Positions 9,825 to 18,781 of a stretch of 64,000 nucleotides of DNA are shown here, in pieces (position 1 is the first letter of the stretch; the number at the start of each line of letters is the position of its first letter). The stretch comes from Viridibacillus arenosi. GTDB lineage: Bacteria; Bacillota; Bacilli; Bacillales_A; Planococcaceae. A program made the translations under genes and the position numbers. The notes beneath the pieces are model-generated. The model was not told the origin of the DNA. It saw only the letters and a program-made list of their open reading frames with translations, and made no database searches. The stretch is taken from assembly GCF_001955655.1 (NCBI RefSeq), contig NZ_MSPW01000001.1:620001-684000 (forward strand), written 5' to 3'.

Positions 9825-10610
9825 TTAATTATCGTATTGTGATATTTGCTTTTGAATTGTTTTGATTGCACTTTTTTCCAGCCTTGAAATTTGAGCTTGC
9901 GAAATTCCTAATTCGTTTGCTATCTCAGTCTGAGTTTCACCATAGTAAAAACGTTTTGCTAAGATTTTTTGTTGTCGTTCATCTAGCTTCATAACATTTT
10001 CTTTCATGGTTACATAAGTCAACCATCGTTCTTCTGAAACTGCATTATCTTTCAATTGATCCATCATATAAACTGGATCACCACCATCTGAATAGATCGG
10101 CTCATGCAATGACATTGGTTCTTGAATCGCATCTAAAGCAAATAATATATCCTCTTGCGGCAAGCCTGTCATACGCGCTAAATCAGATAACGTTGGTTCA
10201 CGTAATTGCTCATTGATAAACTGCTCTTTAGCCTGCATTGCCTTATAGGCAATATCACGCAATGAACGAGCAACACGCAGTGGGTGATGGTCCCGCAAAT
10301 GCCTGCGAATTTCCCCAATAATCATTGGCACTGCATAGGTTGAAAATCTCACATTATGAGACAAATCAAAATGATCAATTGATTTTAACAAACCAATACA
10401 ACCGACTTGAAACAGGTCATCAGCCTGTTCACCACGATATGCAAAACGCCCTACAATACTGAGTACTAAACGTAGATTGCCCATAACGAGCTGATCTCTT
10501 ACTTCCTCTTGGCCACTTTGCAATTGGATAAATAACTGACGCATTTCCTCATGCTTTAATACAGGTAACTTTGCAGTATCTACACCGCATAAATCCACTT
10601 TTGTTCGCAT
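9825..10610 (-). CDS. sigG: RNA polymerase sporulation sigma factor sigma-G
   Basis: Late forespore-specific sigma factor. The N-terminus MRTKVDLCGVDTAKLPVLKH matches the sigma-G signature (KVEICGVDTSKLPVLK in B. subtilis). Region 2 is DDLFQVGCIGLLKSIDHFDL, and the region 4 helix-turn-helix is QTEIANELGISQAQISRLEK. Two in-frame ATGs exist; the second (10610) is preferred because GGAGG is 8 nt before it versus only 2 nt for the first. The result is 261 aa, against 260 in B. subtilis. The upstream gap holds a sigma-F-type promoter. It lies downstream of sigE in the same direction. Confidence 0.96.
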   Translation of the reverse strand: MRTKVDLCGVDTAKLPVLKHEEMRQLFIQLQSGQEEVRDQLVMGNLRLVLSIVGRFAYRGEQADDLFQVGCIGLLKSIDHFDLSHNVRFSTYAVPMIIGEIRRHLRDHHPLRVARSLRDIAYKAMQAKEQFINEQLREPTLSDLARMTGLPQEDILFALDAIQEPMSLHEPIYSDGGDPVYMMDQLKDNAVSEERWLTYVTMKENVMKLDERQQKILAKRFYYGETQTEIANELGISQAQISRLEKSAIKTIQKQISQYDN

Positions 10611-10649
10611 AGTCATTTCCTCCGGACGCTTCTTTCTTTGTTGTAAGTT

Positions 10650-10678
10650 CAGTTTGTCCGTTAAGTGACAGAATATGC
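10650..10678 (-). promoter_or_regulatory. candidate sigma-F promoter of sigG
   Basis: The minus strand has GCATA (10674-10678) and GGACAAACTG (10650-10659) 14 bp apart. These fit the sigma-F consensus GYATA and GGnnAnAnTR, and spoIIIG is a known sigma-F target. The spacing is one or two bases shorter than most sites. Confidence 0.65.
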
Positions 10679-10704
10679 GATGGAAAAATGACCAATTTCA
10701 ACCA

Positions 10705-11412
10705 TTACATTGTTGGTTGATTTAAATTTTCACGTAATTCATGAATAATTTTCTTCTCTAAACGAGAAATATAAGATTGTGAAATACCAAGATGATCTGC
10801 TACTTCCTTCTGTGTCATCTCTTCTCTACCATTTAGTCCGAAACGACATTCCATAATATAACGCTCGCGCTCTTCCAAGATATGAATCGCTTGAAACATA
10901 TGTTGGCGTTCGATTTTTTTTTCAACATTATCCGTAATAATATGCTCGTCCGTTCCTAAAATATCCGAAAGTAATAGTTCATTACCATCTGCATCTGAAT
11001 TGAGTGGTTCATCAAGTGAAACTTCACCTTTAGTTCGACTTGTTTTGCGTAAATGCATTAAAATTTCATTTTCGATACATCTAGAAGCGTATGTAGCGAG
11101 TTTGATATTTTTTTCAGTATTAAAAGTTTCAATTGCTTTTATTAATCCAATCGATCCAATACTGATTAAATCTTCAATTGGTGTATTTGAATTATCAAAA
11201 CGCCTAGCAATATAAACTACTAAACGCAAATTACGTTCGATTAACGTATCTCTAGCACTCATATCTCCCCGCATAAACGCCGCAATAACTTCCTTCTCCT
11301 CCTCTTTTTTCAATGGTACAGGCAGCGATTCATGACTTCCTATATAAAAAGTACCCTTCGTTCTCCAAGTAATGAACTTCTGCTGTAGCCAATGCCAAAA
11401 TTTTCGAATCAT
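10705..11412 (-). CDS. sigE: RNA polymerase sporulation pro-sigma-E
   Basis: Mother-cell early sigma factor made as an inactive precursor. The N-terminal ~22 residues ([17 protein letters not shown]...) form a basic amphipathic pro-sequence. The processing site should lie near [10 protein letters not shown], matching YYIGGSEALP in B. subtilis. Region 2 is [20 protein letters not shown] and region 4 [21 protein letters not shown]. The frame opens 14 codons earlier inside spoIIGA. The ATG at 11412 has GGAAGGGG at good spacing and gives 235 aa, close to B. subtilis (239). It follows spoIIGA, whose product cleaves it. Confidence 0.96.
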   Translation of the reverse strand: MIRKFWHWLQQKFITWRTKGTFYIGSHESLPVPLKKEEEKEVIAAFMRGDMSARDTLIERNLRLVVYIARRFDNSNTPIEDLISIGSIGLIKAIETFNTEKNIKLATYASRCIENEILMHLRKTSRTKGEVSLDEPLNSDADGNELLLSDILGTDEHIITDNVEKKIERQHMFQAIHILEERERYIMECRFGLNGREEMTQKEVADHLGISQSYISRLEKKIIHELRENLNQPTM

Positions 11413-11431
11413 GTAAAAACCCCTTCCATCA

Positions 11432-12262
11432 TTATTGACAAAGCGTTGAGACATTCAGAATGACATTTACCTGCTGTGGGAAATGATCTGATTCCCTTGT
11501 AAGTACGAAAAACCCTGGTGCGATAAAGAAACTATCTTCCCCGTGTACCTCCCAGTGATCAAAACGGAAAGCGATTCCATAAACTGCTTTTTCTTGTACA
11601 GTTGAGAATCGAATAACCGTCAACTTACTTTGTAACTCTTTCGGGAACATTGATAATTTGTAAGGATTAGTTGATTGCCAGCTATCTAGTGCATTTTTTA
11701 GCCCAACATCCATATGATCTTCTAACGCACTCCAAGCAATAAAATGAACAGCCCTACCAGTTAATGGTTCGATACAACTATTTCCTGTATCGATAAAGCC
11801 GCTTAACTGCCAGCTCTTACCTTGAAACGTCATTGTCGTATCTAATACAAGTCCACGCTCAAGAGATTGCTGTTTACTAACGGTCCATCTATTTTGCAAA
11901 AGAACAAGACCCGCCACAGCGATGATACTGCTTGTCGACGCAAAATAGACAGTAGGCATTTTAAAAAATAGTGGCTCAAGTGCAGTTAATAGACCACCTG
12001 CAAATAATGCGGCCACAATGCAAATAACAGCACTTTTGAGCCATTTCATAAAATGAAAACCAAAAGCACAAATTGTCATCACGACAAAAGCAAAAATCAT
12101 TGGTATAACAGATTGACCAATAAAGACAACGACACATGCACCTATTAGAGCACTAAACAACAATCTTTTTCTCGACACTTGTAATGCACCAATCTTACTT
12201 GTAAAGGTCAAGACAATGTAATTAAAAATTGTATTGAGCGCTAAAATAACTTCTCCGTACAT
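11432..12262 (-). CDS. spoIIGA: sigma-E processing peptidase SpoIIGA
   Basis: Membrane-embedded aspartic protease that removes the pro-sequence of sigma-E after the forespore signal SpoIIR. Five hydrophobic segments fill residues 1-125. The C-terminal protease domain has the single catalytic motif IDTGN with Asp158. The length, 276 aa, is slightly shorter than in B. subtilis (~309). ATG at 12262 after GGGAGG. The sigE start lies 19 nt beyond its stop. Upstream are Spo0A-box-like heptamers. Confidence 0.95.
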   Translation of the reverse strand: MYGEVILALNTIFNYIVLTFTSKIGALQVSRKRLLFSALIGACVVVFIGQSVIPMIFAFVVMTICAFGFHFMKWLKSAVICIVAALFAGGLLTALEPLFFKMPTVYFASTSSIIAVAGLVLLQNRWTVSKQQSLERGLVLDTTMTFQGKSWQLSGFIDTGNSCIEPLTGRAVHFIAWSALEDHMDVGLKNALDSWQSTNPYKLSMFPKELQSKLTVIRFSTVQEKAVYGIAFRFDHWEVHGEDSFFIAPGFFVLTRESDHFPQQVNVILNVSTLCQ

Positions 12263-12309
12263 GAGACCGCCTCCCTACTGAAAGGTTATCATCCTCCAAC
12301 TTCAAAAAA

Positions 12310-12348
12310 TGTCAAACTGTGAAGTGATTACGCAAAAAATTTGCGACA
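12310..12348 (-). promoter_or_regulatory. candidate Spo0A boxes / spoIIG promoter
   Basis: Minus-strand TTTGACA (12310-12316; complement TGTCAAA) and TGTCGCA (12342-12348) each differ by one base from the 0A box TGTCGAA, read in opposite orientations. The spoIIG operon is a classical Spo0A~P target. TTGACA may double as a -35, with TGATAA 18 bp downstream. The boxes are imperfect, so this is tentative. Confidence 0.4.
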
Positions 12349-12393
12349 GAAAAAAGTGTATACTGACATTTTTTTGCAGAAATTTTTCGCAAA

Positions 12394-12424
12394 ATAAAAA
12401 GCCCACACAATAAATTGTGTGAGC
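12394..12424 (-). terminator. ftsZ terminator
   Basis: GCTCACACAA / TTGTGTGGGC stem with a 4-nt loop (one G-U) followed by TTTTTATTTT on the minus strand, starting 17 nt after the ftsZ stop; it closes the dcw cluster. Confidence 0.88.
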
Positions 12425-12440
12425 TAGTTGGATTTATAAA

Positions 12441-13607
12441 TTAACGTCTTTTTTGGCGATTACGTAAGAATGTTGGAATATCTAAAGCATCATCTTGAGA
12501 TTGTGACGTATGTGTTTGACGCACAGGCTCTTGATGTGCCTTTACTTCTTCTTGTCTTACTTCACGAACAGCTTGTTGAGGAGCCGCAGTAACAGCTGGA
12601 CGGCTAGCACCGATTCCACCACGACCAGATGAACGCGGATCTATAGGCATATCATCATCTGAGAATCCAGTTGCAATAACTGTAACGATGATTTCATCTT
12701 TCAAGTTATCATTAATAACCGCACCGAAGATAATATTCACATCTTCATCAGATGCTGCAGATACAATATCAGCGGCATCCCCTACTTCATAAAGACCAAG
12801 GTTTGAACCACCAGTCATATTCATTAGGACACCTTTTGCACCATGAATCGATGTTTCTAGCAATGGACTTGAAATCGCCTTTTTGGCAGCTTCTATTGCA
12901 CGATTTTCACCAGATGCTATACCGATACCCATTAATGCAGAACCTTTATCTGACATAATAGATTTTACATCTGCAAAGTCTAAGTTAATAAGACCTGGTG
13001 TTGCAATTAAATCCGAGATACCTTGTACACCTTGACGAAGAACATTATCAGCTTCACGGAATGCTTCTAGCATTGGCGTGTTTTTATCAACTATTTCAAG
13101 CAAACGATCATTTGGAATAACAATTAATGTATCAACTGCTTCTTTCATAGCAGTTGTACCGCCATATCCTTGTGATTGACGTTTTCGTCCTTCAAAAGTG
13201 AATGGACGTGTTACAACACCAACTGTTAACGCACCTAAATCGTGAGCAATTTGAGCAATAACAGGTGCAGCACCTGTACCAGTACCGCCACCCATACCAG
13301 CAGTAACGAATACCATATCTGCTCCGCTTAGCGCTTCTTCTAACTGTTCTTTACTTTCTTCAGCAGCTTTTTTCCCTACTTCAGGGTTTGCTCCTGCACC
13401 TAATCCACGTGTTAATTTACTACCAATCTGTAATTTTACATCTGCTTTTGATAGTTTTAATGCTTGTGAGTCTGTATTCACGGCAATGAATTCTACACCT
13501 TGTACACCATGTTCAATCATACGATTGACTGCATTATTACCGCCGCCGCCAACGCCGATCACTTTAATAATTGCTAGTTGTTCGACATCTGTATCAAATT
13601 CTAACAT
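12441..13607 (-). CDS. ftsZ: cell division protein FtsZ
   Basis: Tubulin-like GTPase that assembles the Z-ring. [15 protein letters not shown] (residues ~104-118) is the GTP-binding signature, and [11 protein letters not shown] the T7 catalytic loop (Asp pair). A Pro/Gln/Glu-rich linker (~320-370) leads to the conserved C-terminal peptide [13 protein letters not shown] that binds FtsA, SepF and EzrA. Length 388 aa. ATG at 13607 behind AATAGGAGGAA. It is last in the dcw cluster, directly after ftsA. Confidence 0.98.
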   Translation of the reverse strand: MLEFDTDVEQLAIIKVIGVGGGGNNAVNRMIEHGVQGVEFIAVNTDSQALKLSKADVKLQIGSKLTRGLGAGANPEVGKKAAEESKEQLEEALSGADMVFVTAGMGGGTGTGAAPVIAQIAHDLGALTVGVVTRPFTFEGRKRQSQGYGGTTAMKEAVDTLIVIPNDRLLEIVDKNTPMLEAFREADNVLRQGVQGISDLIATPGLINLDFADVKSIMSDKGSALMGIGIASGENRAIEAAKKAISSPLLETSIHGAKGVLMNMTGGSNLGLYEVGDAADIVSAASDEDVNIIFGAVINDNLKDEIIVTVIATGFSDDDMPIDPRSSGRGGIGASRPAVTAAPQQAVREVRQEEVKAHQEPVRQTHTSQSQDDALDIPTFLRNRQKRR

Positions 13608-13656
13608 CTCTATTCCTCCTATTTTAGCTCATTGTGTGTAGAGAAAGCCGCATATA

Positions 13657-14934
13657 TTATTCTAAAAATTTGGTTAAGAAACTACGAACCTTACCAACTA
13701 CGCCTTCTTTTTGCTCTTGTGTATCATAAGCAGTTGGCACTTTTGTATTTGACTCTGTATTTTGAATTGGTCCTAGCGGTTTGTCATCGCTATAATCTCC
13801 GAGAAACTCGGATTCCATATATGCATAACGGATTAAGTTTACTGCTGATGTATATTCAGGTTCTCTTACACCGATATATTCAGGCGTGTAAACTCTTACT
13901 CTCGTTTGTAACACATGGCGAGCTAGTTGAGAAATACCTTCTAATTTGGCAACGCCACCAGTTAATACGACGCCACCTGGTAAATCTTGAATACCCATCC
14001 GATACAACTCATCGATTATCAATTCGAATAGTTCTTCCAATCGAACACCGATTATTTCGGATATGTACCTTTGACTAAATTGTTCCTTTGTATCTCCATC
14101 AATAACTGGCACTTCAAATAGTTCATCCTCTGAAGCATCGTCGTAAAATGCATGTCCATAGTCAATTTTAATCTTCTCAGCTTGTTCTGTAGGTGTTTTT
14201 AATACAATCGATAAATCTTTCGTAATATGTTCTCCACCTACTGGAATAACAGCTGTGTGAGTGAAATGCTCATCTTTGAAAACAGCAATTGTTGTTGAAC
14301 CACCGCCAATATCAATAAATGCAGTGCCTCGGTTCTTTTCATCTTCTGTTAATGCAAATTCACCTGCAGCAAGTGACTGTAAGTAAATTTCTTGTATATC
14401 TAATCCCGCTTTTTCAACGCAACGGAGTACATTATGCAGGATTGTTTTAGAAGTAGTAATTAATGTACCATCCATTTCTAATCGGATACCAATCATACCT
14501 CGAGGGTCTTTGATTTCATCTAAATTATCTACTATAAATTGTCTAGGAACTAAATTGACTAGCTCTCTCTCTGGCGGAATAGACATCACTTGTGCCGATT
14601 CCATTACGCGATCTAAATCCTCATCGCCTATTTCACGGTTGTCACTATTAACAGCAACTACCCCTTTAACAGGTTGAAGCATAGCCTGATTGGCAGGAAT
14701 ACCTAGAATAACTTTATTAATAGTCATCCCTATCATTCTTTCGGCTTGTTCGACCGCTTTTTTAATAGATTGTACTGTAGCATCTATATCTACAATACTC
14801 CCTTTACGAATGCCAGTAGATTTTACATTACCTACTCCTATTACATGTAAAGTCTCATTATTTACTTCTCCAATAACGACTTTAATGGATGATGATCCTA
14901 TATCTAGTGATACATATAATTCTGAGTGACTCAA
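13657..14934 (-). CDS. ftsA: cell division protein FtsA
   Basis: Actin-like ATPase that tethers FtsZ to the membrane. The N-terminus YVSLDIGSSSIKVVIGEV is the actin phosphate-1 loop, IDIGGGSTTIAVF phosphate-2, and LTGGVAKLEGI the adenosine motif. The C-terminal GKVRSFLTKFLE is the amphipathic membrane-targeting helix. The start is TTG at 14934, placed after GGAGGTGCC. Length 425 aa. It lies between sbp and ftsZ as in B. subtilis. Confidence 0.97.
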   Translation of the reverse strand: MSHSELYVSLDIGSSSIKVVIGEVNNETLHVIGVGNVKSTGIRKGSIVDIDATVQSIKKAVEQAERMIGMTINKVILGIPANQAMLQPVKGVVAVNSDNREIGDEDLDRVMESAQVMSIPPERELVNLVPRQFIVDNLDEIKDPRGMIGIRLEMDGTLITTSKTILHNVLRCVEKAGLDIQEIYLQSLAAGEFALTEDEKNRGTAFIDIGGGSTTIAVFKDEHFTHTAVIPVGGEHITKDLSIVLKTPTEQAEKIKIDYGHAFYDDASEDELFEVPVIDGDTKEQFSQRYISEIIGVRLEELFELIIDELYRMGIQDLPGGVVLTGGVAKLEGISQLARHVLQTRVRVYTPEYIGVREPEYTSAVNLIRYAYMESEFLGDYSDDKPLGPIQNTESNTKVPTAYDTQEQKEGVVGKVRSFLTKFLE

Positions 14935-15031
14935 TCTGTGGCACCTCCTTCAACAACTCTTATCAATATTCTATTGTAAATTGAGTAACTTGTCTAAATA
15001 AATTCCTGTTTTTTTGAAAAAATTCCTTCTA

Positions 15032-15400
15032 TTAGACTGCTTTTTCAGATTGCTTTGCTTTTTTATCATTCCATTTTGATAATAATATCCTTCTAATGAT
15101 AGCAATATTTTGGAAAAGTCGCACTCCAAAAGCAAATACGGCTGCCAAATAAAGATCAACACCTAAGTGAACTCCTAAAAAAGCTAATCCTGCTGCTAGA
15201 GCAATATTAAAGAAAAAACCTGTCACGAATACATAATCATCATATACTTGTTGTAATTGTGCTCTTATCCCACCAAAGAGAGTATCTAAAGCAGCAAGGA
15301 CTGCAATTGATAAGTAACTTTCGTATATTGTAGGTATTTGAACGTCAGTTAACAGACCAAGGGAAATACCTAATAGTAAACCTAGTAATGGTAACCACAA
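15032..15400 (-). CDS. sbp: small basic protein Sbp (DUF1290)
   Basis: Membrane protein of 122 aa with three to four hydrophobic segments, in the DUF1290 family that always sits before ftsA in Bacilli. The core SIAVLAALDTLFGGIRAQL and GVHLGVDLYLAAVFAFGVRL are near-identical to B. subtilis Sbp by memory. Its function is not established. Start is TTG at 15400, 3 nt after the stop of the preceding gene, with GGGGAATAG upstream. The C-terminus is basic. Confidence 0.9.
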   Translation of the reverse strand: MWLPLLGLLLGISLGLLTDVQIPTIYESYLSIAVLAALDTLFGGIRAQLQQVYDDYVFVTGFFFNIALAAGLAFLGVHLGVDLYLAAVFAFGVRLFQNIAIIRRILLSKWNDKKAKQSEKAV

Positions 15401-15403
15401 ATT

Positions 15404-16123
15404 CTATTCCCCCTTTGTCGTTTCTGATAAAAATTTATTATGAAAAGAACGATCAAATCCATTTAAAGTTACCTTCTTCTGTGGTTTTCCAATTGATAAA
15501 GTTAAATTATCAAGATAAAATTCATCTGCTATGGATGAAGATTCCAAATAACTTGCAAGCTTATTAGCATCCGCTAAAGTACTTGTACCAATAGTTATCA
15601 TAAATGGAGGTGTTCGAACAGCCAAACTATTAACTGTTGTTTGTCCATTAATATCACGAATAGCTGTCGTTTGAACGATTCTCTTACCATCAATCACAAC
15701 TGCATTGCCCTTAAAACGATTAATATCATTGACAAGCTTTACTAATAAATCGGGCGAGATATTTGATACTGCTTGTCCTAATGCCTTTGCCTCAGGCGAA
15801 ACATCAACTCTAAGTACTAAACCCGGAGATTTTATTTCTGCTAATCCCGCTTCTTGTTTCAGCCCTTGAACTGTTTCCCTCAATATGCGATCTGGACTAT
15901 CATTATCCATATTCTCATATTTGCTAATCGTGGAATTTAATAGCTGAATGTTTGCTAACAGTTCTGAATGACGCTGCTTTTCTAGCGATAGTTCCCGACG
16001 AATATCCCATAAATCACGTGTATCACGTTGTTGTGGATTTTTCACTGTGTTATACTGCATCGCTAACATAAATCCAATGATGAAAAATACAATGATGAAC
16101 GGTGTATGCATTTTACGCTTCAA
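15404..16123 (-). CDS. ylxX: DUF881 division-cluster protein (YlxX-like)
   Basis: Single-pass membrane protein (239 aa): N-terminal membrane segment at residues 7-24, coiled coil ~40-70, then a DUF881 domain that starts about IKSPGLVLRVDVSP and includes NRFKGNAVVIDGKRIVQ and FMITIGTSTLAD. The role is unknown; the domain may bind nucleotide or act as a scaffold. Start TTG at 16123 behind AAGGAGGCG. It is a tandem paralogue of the next gene upstream, an arrangement also seen in B. subtilis (ylxW-ylxX). Confidence 0.85.
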   Translation of the reverse strand: MKRKMHTPFIIVFFIIGFMLAMQYNTVKNPQQRDTRDLWDIRRELSLEKQRHSELLANIQLLNSTISKYENMDNDSPDRILRETVQGLKQEAGLAEIKSPGLVLRVDVSPEAKALGQAVSNISPDLLVKLVNDINRFKGNAVVIDGKRIVQTTAIRDINGQTTVNSLAVRTPPFMITIGTSTLADANKLASYLESSSIADEFYLDNLTLSIGKPQKKVTLNGFDRSFHNKFLSETTKGE

Positions 16124-16148
16124 TCTATCGCCTCCTTACCTTAGACCA

Positions 16149-16877
16149 TTAAGAATTTCCTTGGACAGCAGGCATGACGAGCTGCTTACTACCATCTATC
16201 GTCACAATAATATTATCATCAATGAGTTGGTCAAAAACGCCACCAGCTAGTGTTAAACCTGCAGACAATACCTTTGGATTACCTACTGCTTCAATGACAA
16301 ATGGCGCTGGGAATTGGTCGTCATCAATCGTGATTACTGGACCATTACATTTAATATAAGAATTAGCTTTTAATCGATGACCATTAATGGCAATCGCTTG
16401 TGCTCCAGAAATCTTTAATTCATTTAATACTTTGAAAACGTGACTTTCATGAACGATATAGTCATTCGGGTTGACCGATTTCGGATCATATTCAGCATCT
16501 TGTAAGGTCACAGTAACACCCGATCCTCGTCCAGGTATTTTACCAAGTAAAAGACGTAAATCATCAGCCTGCTTCACTAAACCTTTATATCCCTCTTTAC
16601 TACCCGAAAAGTCTTGTTCATAATCCTTTATTTTTTGTTGTAAAAGTAATTTTTCTTCTTCAAGTTCTTTATTACGCTCTTGTTGAGCAATTAAATCTTC
16701 ACGTAATTGTTCTTTTTTTTCAAAATCAGAAGAGCTTGTTTCCGTCATCGTGTGATCTTTTGTCTTTGCCGTGTTATAGGCATATGCGAAAAGAAAGCCT
16801 AGTGCAATCGAAACTACTAAAAAGGCAAATTGATGTTTAAATGAATGTCGTTTTTTATTGGCCGGTTGTTTGGTCAT
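16149..16877 (-). CDS. ylxW: DUF881 division-cluster protein (YlxW-like)
   Basis: Paralogue of YlxX: membrane segment at residues ~13-32, strong Glu/Lys coiled coil (~47-95), then the DUF881 domain (GRGSGVTVTLQDAEYDP..., KISGAQAIAINGHRLKANSY, GNPKVLSAGLTLAGGVFD). 242 aa. Molecular function unknown; location in the dcw cluster suggests a role around the septum. ATG at 16877 with AGGGAGG. It overlaps the end of divIB by 23 bp, so it is translationally coupled. Confidence 0.85.
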   Translation of the reverse strand: MTKQPANKKRHSFKHQFAFLVVSIALGFLFAYAYNTAKTKDHTMTETSSSDFEKKEQLREDLIAQQERNKELEEEKLLLQQKIKDYEQDFSGSKEGYKGLVKQADDLRLLLGKIPGRGSGVTVTLQDAEYDPKSVNPNDYIVHESHVFKVLNELKISGAQAIAINGHRLKANSYIKCNGPVITIDDDQFPAPFVIEAVGNPKVLSAGLTLAGGVFDQLIDDNIIVTIDGSKQLVMPAVQGNS

Positions 16878-17649
16878 CTATTTCCTCCCTTGAAGTTGGT
16901 TTACCATATTCACTCGAATACGAGCGATAGAATGAACCTACTTCTAAGTCAATAACCCCTTTTTCACCTTTTTTGACTTGCGAAATGATAGATGGATAAT
17001 AACGCAATTTTTCAGCCAGTGTCGTAATAGTTGCACGAACTTCAAAACCATCATTCATAAATAAACGTACCGCATAAGGATTGGATTTTGTTGGAATAGC
17101 ATTTACTTGAGATATTAAAGTCTTTAATTCTTGATCGACCTTGTCCAATTGTTTAATCATTTTAAGTAATAAGGCGTCTTCTTGGAAACCAACCAAGATG
17201 GGCAAATTCAAATCATGTGGTATTTCATCTAAGCTGTAAATTACGCCATTTTGCAACACTAGATTATATTGACCACCATTCTTAATAAAAGCTTTTTTAT
17301 CGTACTCTTTTACTTTTATAGTCACAGTGTTTAACCAATTTCGTTCAACTGATACACTTTCGACCCAATCTTTTTTTTGAAGGGTCTCTTCAATTTTTTT
17401 CGGCTTAAATGCCCACAAAGAATCCCCTACACGGATCTTGCTATGTTTTGTGTAGTATTCTGCTTTTTTTAATTGACCACCAGTTACTTTAATTTCCCCT
17501 ATATGACTTAATGATGATTGAAAATAAAGAAGTGCCAGTAAGATAATGCCGAAAATGGCTAGCAATATTGTAAACCGCTGATTCGTCCGTTTTTTACGAC
17601 GTTCACGAAGCGTAGGAATACGTTCTTCTATATCTATAATTTTCTCCAT
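16855..17649 (-). CDS. divIB: cell division protein DivIB (FtsQ family)
   Basis: Bitopic divisome protein that stabilises FtsL/DivIC. A basic cytoplasmic tail (RERRKKRTNQR), a membrane segment (residues ~24-43) and an extracellular POTRA domain beginning SHIGEIKVTGG... are visible. The frame opens at a GTG at 17658, but that codon touches the ribosome-binding site. ATG at 17649 lies 7-8 nt after GGAAGGAG and gives 264 aa. In B. subtilis murG and murB lie directly upstream; both are absent here, so divIB follows the SEDS gene by 24 nt. Confidence 0.93.
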   Translation of the reverse strand: MEKIIDIEERIPTLRERRKKRTNQRFTILLAIFGIILLALLYFQSSLSHIGEIKVTGGQLKKAEYYTKHSKIRVGDSLWAFKPKKIEETLQKKDWVESVSVERNWLNTVTIKVKEYDKKAFIKNGGQYNLVLQNGVIYSLDEIPHDLNLPILVGFQEDALLLKMIKQLDKVDQELKTLISQVNAIPTKSNPYAVRLFMNDGFEVRATITTLAEKLRYYPSIISQVKKGEKGVIDLEVGSFYRSYSSEYGKPTSREEIDDQTTGQ

Positions 17650-17673
17650 ACTGTGCACTCCTTCCTCTTTTAT

Positions 17674-18723
17674 TTAAATTCTTTTTGTAAAATTCCAAAT
17701 TACACCGACTATAAGCCAAGCGGACATTAGGGATGAACCACCATAACTTATAAAAGGCAAAGTCACCCCTGTTACAGGGAGTAAGCCTGAAACAACTCCA
17801 ATATTCAAAAATGCTTGAAAACCTAGCATACTGATCAATGCTGCAACACTGTAATAATAGCTTAATTGCTGCGTTCTGACGGCCAAAGCATAACCAGAGT
17901 ATAAAGCCACAGCAAAGGTTATAACGATCAATGCTGCGCCTATAAAGCCTGTTTCTTCGGCAATGATTGAAAAGATAAAATCATTTTGCGGTTCGGGTAA
18001 ATAGAGATACTTTTGACGACTGTTACCAAAACCATGTCCAAACAGTCCAGCAGGTCCAATTGCAAGTAAGGATTGGATTGCTTGGAAGCCACTACCTAAT
18101 GGGTCAGACCAAGGATCCAGATACGCCTCTATACGCTTTAATCGATAAGGAGCCGCCATTATTAAACCCACTAAACCACTAATACCAATCATCATTAGAA
18201 AAACGTAAAAACGAATTGGATAACCAGCTATAAACAGTAAAGCAAAGGATGATACGAGTAAAATAAACGCAGAACCAAAATCAGGTTGCAGCATTATAAG
18301 CGCTGCTGGCAATAGAATCAAAACAAAGTGACTTAGTTGAATAGTTCTTTCCGTACTTTTCTTACGCGCTAATACAAAGCTCAATTTTACAAGCAATGCA
18401 ATCTTAGCAAATTCAGCGGGCTGAATACTAAGGGGTCCAAAAGCAATCCAGCTTTGAGAACCATTTCGCACAGCGCCTATTCCAGGAATCAATACCGCTA
18501 TTAAAAGTAAGAGTGAAAATATGTACAGTATTGTCCAACTTTTTTCCATTCTTAGAAGGGAACTATTGGAAACAACATAAAATGCTCCGACTGCCACACC
18601 TAAATAAATTAGTTGCTTAAAAAGAAAAGGGGCAGTATTACCATAGTGTACCTTGCCCCAATATGTCCCTGCAGAATAGACGAAAACAATGCCTATCAAT
18701 GTCAATAAAATGATTGCACTCAT
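17674..18723 (-). CDS. spoVE: SEDS-family peptidoglycan glycosyltransferase (FtsW/SpoVE)
   Basis: Polytopic membrane enzyme that polymerises lipid II into glycan strands with a partner class B PBP. Motifs include SWIAFGPLSIQPAEFAKIAL, DPWSDPLGSGFQAIQSL, GFGNSRQKYLYLPEPQNDFI and PFISYGGSSL. About ten membrane segments. Position after murD matches spoVE; a role in vegetative division (ftsW) cannot be excluded. The ATG at 18723 lacks a clear ribosome-binding site. A CTG at 18750 has AGGAAGGA ~9 nt upstream and adds the basic residues NQRERTLF. Confidence 0.9.
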   Translation of the reverse strand: MSAIILLTLIGIVFVYSAGTYWGKVHYGNTAPFLFKQLIYLGVAVGAFYVVSNSSLLRMEKSWTILYIFSLLLLIAVLIPGIGAVRNGSQSWIAFGPLSIQPAEFAKIALLVKLSFVLARKKSTERTIQLSHFVLILLPAALIMLQPDFGSAFILLVSSFALLFIAGYPIRFYVFLMMIGISGLVGLIMAAPYRLKRIEAYLDPWSDPLGSGFQAIQSLLAIGPAGLFGHGFGNSRQKYLYLPEPQNDFIFSIIAEETGFIGAALIVITFAVALYSGYALAVRTQQLSYYYSVAALISMLGFQAFLNIGVVSGLLPVTGVTLPFISYGGSSLMSAWLIVGVIWNFTKRI

Positions 18724-18781
18724 AAAAAGTGTGCGTTCACGTTGATTCAGCTATGGCATCCTTCCTGTTGTTCGAATTTCC

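Noticed and set aside
13632-14078. 148-codon plus-strand frame
   Set aside because: Antisense to ftsA, which has full family motifs.
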